A stretch of 11,551 bases of DNA from an uncultured Verrucomicrobiales bacterium (GTDB lineage: Bacteria; Verrucomicrobiota; Verrucomicrobiia; Verrucomicrobiales; Akkermansiaceae): positions 1 through 11,551 of the forward strand of contig CALFDI010000292.1 of the NCBI GenBank assembly GCA_937952875.1, written 5' to 3'. Under the pieces are notes generated by a model, which worked only from the letters and a program-made list of their open reading frames with translations, made no database searches and was not told the origin of the DNA. The position numbers and the translations under genes were made by a program. The stretch's first letter is position 1, and every line of letters begins with the position of its first letter. This document shows positions 7,952-11,551 of the stretch, in pieces.

Positions 7952-8527
7952 TTAGCCGTTGTCTTTTTCAGCCGTTTTCAGTTCTTCTAGCTCGTCCCAC
8001 TGTTCGCGGCTGACGATGTAGCCAACGCAGCTTTTCGTGCCACAGCGACAAGGGTGATCAGCATATGTGCTGACATCAAATCCGTAGTCGAAGGTTAGCT
8101 CCTCATCTTTTTTGAGATCCGTGAGAGCGTAGATAAATATGCGCTTTCCTTCCTGCCACGTTTCACAATTTGGCTCACACGAGTGATTGAGCAGACGCGC
8201 AGTATTCCATGGCTTATTTCCATCTATGTCCCACTTCTTACTAATCGTGAATATATAAACGGCGGCTTCGCCATGCTTTTCTGCGCGAGCATATTGTGCC
8301 CACGCGCGACGCTCGCTTTCCTCTTTATCAATTTTCTCACCGACGTATTCGATGATTTTCTCCCCCGCTGCGATATCGCAACTGGCGTAGACACCACTGC
8401 CATGAATACCGGAGTCTCGCACGTAGCAGAGATCACTCTTCGCACGCTCTTTCTGCTTAGCGATTTTACGCTGCTCTTTTGCTTTCTTCTCAGCAGCAGA
8501 CAGCGTCTTTTTCTTCTCCTTAGCCAT
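7952..8527 (-). CDS. SET-domain protein lysine methyltransferase
   Basis: This encodes 191 residues. Residues 1-30 are a lysine-rich tail (AKEKKK...AAEKKAKEQRK) likely to be an extended or helical basic segment. The SET domain follows: the opening GIHGSGVYASCDIAAGEKIIEY (40-61), the pseudoknot core RLLNHSCEPNC (111-121, with N114, H115), the catalytic-site tyrosine in FDYGF (Y148), and a post-SET cysteine cluster C160, C162, C167 which with C117 would bind one zinc. All residues needed for S-adenosylmethionine binding and lysine methylation seem present. The target is unknown; basic DNA-binding or ribosomal proteins are possible by analogy with chlamydial SET enzymes. It lies 17 bases after a secreted-protein gene on the same strand, so co-transcription is likely although the products act in different compartments. 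No signal peptide is present. Confidence 0.9.
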   Translation of the reverse strand: MAKEKKKTLSAAEKKAKEQRKIAKQKERAKSDLCYVRDSGIHGSGVYASCDIAAGEKIIEYVGEKIDKEESERRAWAQYARAEKHGEAAVYIFTISKKWDIDGNKPWNTARLLNHSCEPNCETWQEGKRIFIYALTDLKKDEELTFDYGFDVSTYADHPCRCGTKSCVGYIVSREQWDELEELKTAEKDNG

Positions 8528-8544
8528 AGTGATCGAAGGAGATC

Positions 8545-9135
8545 TTATTTCGCTCCCTTAGCAGGCAGGACGATGTCTTCAGGTAAGCCAGGAAAGATGC
8601 TTCGTAAATCCGCTATAGTAATATTGCCTCCGTCCATGAACTTCCAGTCGAGTGTAGCCTTATCGCGGATGGCGACCTGAAAGCCCTTCGCATTGACTGT
8701 CTCTACACCGCCTCCATTCGGCAGTGCGATCCGGTAAACAGCATTGGTCGGCACCAGCGCTAGCCACTCTTTCGTAACGAGAGTCTCCTCACCATTCACC
8801 GTAGCCTTTCCTGGCCAGACCCCATAGACCACGCTTGGCTCGTGCGCGATGTAACTCTGGATAATGATGCCTGAAGTCTTAATATCATTGATGGCCTTGG
8901 TCAGCTGTTGATCTAGCCGTTGCATCCCGCCTTTTCGCGCAGCTAAGCGCTTTTTCCAACGTGGATACATGTTCGCGATCGAGACCTCATAGTTTCCAGC
9001 ACGCATTTCATCGCCCATCGCCTGCACGGCCTTCTGCGCCTCGAGAGCAACTGAGCGTGGGCCAAAGTCCGCATGAACTGGGATAAGGCACGCCAAGGCA
9101 GCAAAAATGCTAATTCCTAAAGATTTCATAAACAT
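8545..9135 (-). CDS. Secreted protein of unknown function
   Basis: This encodes 196 residues with a signal peptide at 1-22 (MFMKSLGISIFAALACLIPVHA, then DFG). The mature part begins with an amphipathic helical region (about 28-90, with AQKAVQAMGDEMRAGNYEVSIANMYPRWKKRL and a run of charged residues) and continues into a beta-rich region (about 95-185) ending in FMDGGNITIADLRSIFPGLP. I recognise no catalytic motif or named family; the arrangement recalls small periplasmic proteins that follow exposure of a helical bundle to a sheet domain. The start is well supported: GAGGTGA, a full match to the 16S anti-Shine-Dalgarno complement, lies 4 bases before the ATG at 9135. The downstream gene is the SET-domain protein. 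Confidence 0.8.
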   Translation of the reverse strand: MFMKSLGISIFAALACLIPVHADFGPRSVALEAQKAVQAMGDEMRAGNYEVSIANMYPRWKKRLAARKGGMQRLDQQLTKAINDIKTSGIIIQSYIAHEPSVVYGVWPGKATVNGEETLVTKEWLALVPTNAVYRIALPNGGGVETVNAKGFQVAIRDKATLDWKFMDGGNITIADLRSIFPGLPEDIVLPAKGAK

Positions 9136-9139
9136 GATC

Positions 9140-9146
9140 TCACCTC
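9140..9146 (-). promoter_or_regulatory. Strong Shine-Dalgarno sequence
   Basis: On the minus strand GAGGTGA lies 4 bases before the ATG at 9135. It matches seven consecutive bases of the standard ribosome-binding consensus AAGGAGGTGA and fixes the start of the secreted protein over the internal Met at codon 3. It is the only strong site of this kind seen before a gene in the window. Confidence 0.6.
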
Positions 9147-9297
9147 ATTCCCACCACATGGTCAAGGTCTGCACTGTGACACCGAGCAGAAAATCAAGGT
9201 CTTATCTTAACTCTGACTATTTCTGAAAAAAATCTTTAGTAAATCATACGATATGGCTTTGCCTTTTCTCTCAGCATGCGCTTACGCTCGCCATCTC

Positions 9298-10215
9298 ATG
9301 GCGACTAAAAAGGCACTCGGTAAGGGACTCGGAGCCCTTATAAAAAAACAACCCGGAGCGACAGAACCACCCAAGGCTCAGATAGCTGAAGGTGATCAAG
9401 TGCAGCGTGTGGATATCACCTCCGTCGTCCCTAGCCCACTTCAGCCACGGAAACGATTCTCGGAAGAGGCTTTGGCAGAGCTTCAAGGCTCTATCGCCCA
9501 GCACGGCATCATCCAACCTCTCATCGTCCGGAAGGTCGATGGAAAGTTCGAACTGATTGCCGGTGAGCGGCGCTGGCGTGCCTCGCAGCTACTAGAGCTG
9601 ACAGAAGTGCCCATCATCGTGCGCACTGCTACTGATATCGAAGTGCTGGAAATGGCTCTCATTGAGAACCTGCAGCGCCAAGACCTCAGCCCGATCGAAG
9701 AAGCTCACGGCTATGTCCGCCTCGCGAAGGAATTTTCCATGAAGCAAGAAGAGATCGCTAAGCGCGTCGGTAAGTCCCGCGCAAGTGTCGCAAATGCTAT
9801 GCGCCTCCTAGACCTTCATGATGACATTCAAGAACTCGTCGCCGGAGCACAGCTCAGCGTCGGCCATGCGAAGGCTATCCTCTCACTGAAAGATCACAAA
9901 TCTCAGCTCGCCGCGAGCAGCCAAATTTTAAAGAAAGGGCTCACCGTTCGTGCTGCTGAAAAGCTAGTTCAGAGCTTCCACGCTGATCAAACAAATCCAA
10001 AGCCTGCTGAAAAAAATGCACTCGCTCCAGCAGCAGAAGACACACCAGAAGTGATCACCACGATTGCAAACTCTCTGCAGAAGCAACTATCAACACAGGT
10101 GACGATACAACACACCAAGAAGAAAGGTAAAATCGAGATCGAGTATTACGGCAACGAAGATCTACAGCGCATTCTAGAGCTTCTTGGTCTTCCTACAGAT
10201 TCTCTCACAAAATGA
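9298..10215 (+). CDS. parB: Chromosome-partitioning protein ParB
   Basis: This encodes 305 residues and should bind parS centromere sites and spread by CTP-dependent clamp sliding, working with ParA. The N-terminal KKALGKGLGALI (4-15) is the conserved ParA-interacting peptide and fixes the start at 9298 rather than the in-frame ATG at 9253, which would add 15 unrelated residues. The CTP-binding domain shows GERRWRA (89-95) and ENLQRQDLSPIEEA (123-136). The parS-reading helix-turn-helix lies at about 145-170 (MKQEEIAKRVGKSRASVANAMRLL), followed by LSVGHAKAIL. A polar linker (228-250) leads to a C-terminal dimerisation segment (IEIEYYGNEDLQRILELL). Length is usual. No parA is adjacent in the window, and no good parS site was found here. 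The stop overlaps the next gene's start as ATGA, implying translational coupling. Confidence 0.95.
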   Translation: MATKKALGKGLGALIKKQPGATEPPKAQIAEGDQVQRVDITSVVPSPLQPRKRFSEEALAELQGSIAQHGIIQPLIVRKVDGKFELIAGERRWRASQLLELTEVPIIVRTATDIEVLEMALIENLQRQDLSPIEEAHGYVRLAKEFSMKQEEIAKRVGKSRASVANAMRLLDLHDDIQELVAGAQLSVGHAKAILSLKDHKSQLAASSQILKKGLTVRAAEKLVQSFHADQTNPKPAEKNALAPAAEDTPEVITTIANSLQKQLSTQVTIQHTKKKGKIEIEYYGNEDLQRILELLGLPTDSLTK

Positions 10216-11159
10216 TCGCTCGCCTCTTCTGCATCGCCTCACTGAGCTGCATCCTTTCATCCTGTGACACAGCAAAGTCAGAGTCTCCAGCAGAAGAAGG
10301 GACCGCGAAGGAGAATACACATGGTGCAAACGCCTATGCCCATACCAAAGCGATCCTAGCATTCGGCCCACGCCCTGTGGAGTCAGAAGGCCTAAAGCAA
10401 GTCAGCGCTTACGTATCTGCAGAATTAAAAAAACATAACTGGCATGCTCGCTATCAGACCTTTCAGGCGATGACGCCACTTGGCGAGAAGACATTTACCA
10501 ATATCCTCGCCCGCTATGGAGCAGAAGACAATGCAGGCCTCTGGGAAAAGCCGGTCAAAGGACTCCTCTGTGCTCACATAGACTCCAAGCCCATTCCCGG
10601 GATTGACTTTCTCGGCGCAGACGATGCGGCATCCGCCTGCGCAGCGATCCTAGAAATAGCCAGAACACTTCATACTGACTCTCCTGATAAAGCCAGCCAG
10701 CTCGAACTCGTCTTTTTCGACGGAGAAGAAGCCCTCACTGCAGACATGGGACCAGTCCAAGGAACGAACCTCTTCGATGGAATCTACGGGAGCCGCATCT
10801 ATGCCGCACAATGGCGTAGCCGCGGTCAACTGCCAGAATTCGGCCTACTCCTGGACATGATCGGCCATAAAGATCTCTCGATCAAACTCCCCTCAGACTC
10901 TCCCCGTGAACTCAAAAAAGACCTCCTTGCAGCAGCAAAAGCCACCGGAGCGGCGAAACACTACAAAATGGCATCCGGACCTATTTTAGATGATCACGTT
11001 CCACTCAATAACGCCGGCATTCCGACAATAGACATGATCGGCGACTTCGCACGTAAAGGATGGTGGCATCAGAAAGAAGACGATCTCAGTATCATTTCCG
11101 CTAAAAGCTTGGAAATATCGATTCGCGTTTCACTCTTTTTCCTAAAAGAACGACTCTAA
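10212..11159 (+). CDS. Lipoprotein, M28 family, glutaminyl-peptide cyclotransferase-like
   Basis: This encodes 315 residues. A lipoprotein signal is clear: residues 1-17 are hydrophobic and end in the lipobox LSSC, with lipidation expected at C18; a Glu/Ala/Ser-rich spacer runs to about 38. The rest follows animal-type glutaminyl cyclases of the M28 zinc-peptidase fold: AHIDSKP (121-127), FLGADDAASACA (zinc ligand D138), FFDGEEA (E172 catalytic, E173 zinc), LLDMIG (D215), DDHVPLNNAGIP (D261) and WWHQKEDD (H286 zinc). The likely reaction is conversion of N-terminal glutamine to pyroglutamate on exported proteins, though aminopeptidase activity cannot be excluded. Residue assignments are by motif analogy. 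The ATG overlaps the parB stop by four bases (ATGA), so the start is firm and translation is probably coupled. The gene ends 80 bases before the tRNA gene. Confidence 0.88.
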   Translation: MIARLFCIASLSCILSSCDTAKSESPAEEGTAKENTHGANAYAHTKAILAFGPRPVESEGLKQVSAYVSAELKKHNWHARYQTFQAMTPLGEKTFTNILARYGAEDNAGLWEKPVKGLLCAHIDSKPIPGIDFLGADDAASACAAILEIARTLHTDSPDKASQLELVFFDGEEALTADMGPVQGTNLFDGIYGSRIYAAQWRSRGQLPEFGLLLDMIGHKDLSIKLPSDSPRELKKDLLAAAKATGAAKHYKMASGPILDDHVPLNNAGIPTIDMIGDFARKGWWHQKEDDLSIISAKSLEISIRVSLFFLKERL

Positions 11160-11171
11160 ACACTTTTTCTA

Positions 11172-11200
11172 TTGCCAATACGAAAAGCCCACCCTAAAAA
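11172..11200 (+). promoter_or_regulatory. Possible sigma70-type promoter for tRNA-Phe
   Basis: TTGCCA at 11172 and TAAAAA at 11195 are separated by 17 bases, giving 5 of 6 and 4 of 6 matches to the -35 and -10 consensus. The tRNA begins 39 bases after the -10, which is a normal leader length. A short hairpin (TTCAGC/GCTGAA, 11210-11225) sits in the leader. The call rests on spacing and position only. Confidence 0.3.
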
Positions 11201-11239
11201 CCGCCCGCCTTCAGCAATAGCTGAAAGCAAACTACCGAA

Positions 11240-11315
11240 GGCCTGTTAGCTCAGTTGGTAGAGCAGAGGATTGAAAATCCTTGTGTCGCTGGTTCGAATC
11301 CGGCACGGGCCACCA
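11240..11315 (+). tRNA. tRNA-Phe (anticodon GAA)
   Basis: The cloverleaf folds fully. The acceptor stem pairs GGCCTGT with ACGGGCC (one G-T pair), and the D arm is GCTC/GAGC around AGTTGGTA. The anticodon stem is GAGGA/TCCTT with loop TTGAAAA and anticodon GAA, and the T arm is GCTGG/CCGGC around TTCGAAT. The discriminator A is followed by an encoded CCA (11313-11315). A strong intrinsic terminator follows within 11 bases. Confidence 0.97.
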
Positions 11316-11325
11316 CTTTAAAATC

Positions 11326-11360
11326 AAGGACTTATGTTAAATCATAAGTCCTTATTTTTT
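11326..11360 (+). terminator. Rho-independent terminator after tRNA-Phe
   Basis: A perfect 11-base stem (AAGGACTTATG with CATAAGTCCTT) closes a 6-base loop and is followed by ATTTTTT. It lies just downstream of the tRNA and should end its transcript. Confidence 0.85.
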
Positions 11361-11375
11361 GCTTCAAAAAACGAC

Positions 11376-11397
11376 TACTGGACACTTACTGGACACT
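11376..11397 (+). repeat. Two tandem copies of an 11-base repeat
   Basis: TACTGGACACT occurs twice in direct succession, one helical turn apart. Paired short repeats of this TGGACAC type beside the 3' end of a tRNA resemble arm-type binding sites of tyrosine integrases. No integrase is identified within the window, so the meaning is inferred. Confidence 0.5.
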
Positions 11398-11467
11398 TTT
11401 AGAGTTCAAGAGCTGTCGTATTAGAGTCGGGAATCTAGTTCACAACGAAACAAGGGAGAAAATGTGA

Positions 11468-11551
11468 TTATTCTTTAGCTACAGCACACTCTTCAGCCTC
11501 AGACACTAATTTTCTAGTAAACTCCAAGTTTACCCCAACATGAAGGTGCTT
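11468..11551 (-). CDS. C-terminal end of an unidentified reading frame (partial)
   Basis: On the minus strand a frame enters from the right edge and stays open for 27 codons to a TAA at 11468. It ends in a charged helical-looking tail (FTRKLVSEAEECAVAKE). This is too short to recognise. Its position and direction, ending about 70 bases from the TGGACAC repeats beside a tRNA, would suit the end of an integrase gene, but no catalytic motif is visible. It may be chance. Confidence 0.3.
   Translation of the reverse strand, partial: KHLHVGVNLEFTRKLVSEAEECAVAKE

Noticed and set aside
8183..8680. 165-codon plus-strand open frame opposite the SET-domain gene
   Set aside because: It is antisense to a gene with clear SET motifs and to the next gene, has odd composition and resembles no protein.
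9253..9297. Upstream ATG start for ParB
   Set aside because: It adds 15 residues before the conserved ParA-interacting N-terminus, which normally begins two to five residues after the start.
11210..11225. TTCAGC/GCTGAA hairpin as terminator of the lipoprotein gene
   Set aside because: The stem is only six bases and no T-run follows.

Overview
The window looks like chromosomal DNA from a Verrucomicrobia-type (PVC group) bacterium. This is inferred from gene content. A secreted cassette of cytochrome c with a PA14-like domain, a beta-propeller dehydrogenase and a DUF1080 protein is typical of Verrucomicrobia and Planctomycetes. The phosphatidylserine decarboxylase and ParB are of ordinary bacterial type. 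Base composition is moderate, most starts lack a Shine-Dalgarno sequence, and several starts are GTG or TTG. No ribosomal RNA or other decisive taxonomic marker is present.

Left part (1-1401, minus strand): a membrane-anchored protein of unknown function is followed by a small zinc-ribbon protein that runs off the left edge. A perfect 25-base palindrome separates this pair from the next unit.

Central-left part (1474-5375, minus strand): three genes lie close together and are probably one operon. In transcription order they encode a secreted c-type cytochrome with a PA14-like domain, a secreted six-bladed-propeller (glucose/sorbosone dehydrogenase-like) protein, and a secreted DUF1080 (3-keto-disaccharide hydrolase family) protein. 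Together they suggest oxidation and cleavage of a carbohydrate outside the cytoplasm, with electrons passed to the cytochrome. The divergent region 5376-5560 carries an operator-like inverted repeat.

Central-right part (5561-7931, plus strand): a phosphatidylserine decarboxylase (phosphatidylethanolamine synthesis) is followed by a MATE-family multidrug/cation antiporter. Convergent to these (7952-9135, minus strand) are a secreted protein of unknown function and a SET-domain protein with a lysine-rich N-terminal tail, probably co-transcribed.

Right part (9298-11551): a chromosome-partitioning ParB overlaps by four bases (ATGA) a lipoprotein that resembles glutaminyl cyclases of the M28 zinc-peptidase fold. 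A tRNA-Phe(GAA) with an encoded CCA follows, then a strong intrinsic terminator. Beyond it are two tandem 11-base repeats of the kind seen as integrase arm sites, and the tail of an unidentified minus-strand reading frame. The tRNA may therefore be an integration site for a mobile element whose body lies outside the window.

No CRISPR array, insertion sequence, rRNA or complete mobile element was seen. The items most worth a second look are the oxidative carbohydrate cassette, the SET-domain protein, the ParB/glutaminyl-cyclase coupling and the tRNA-Phe flank.
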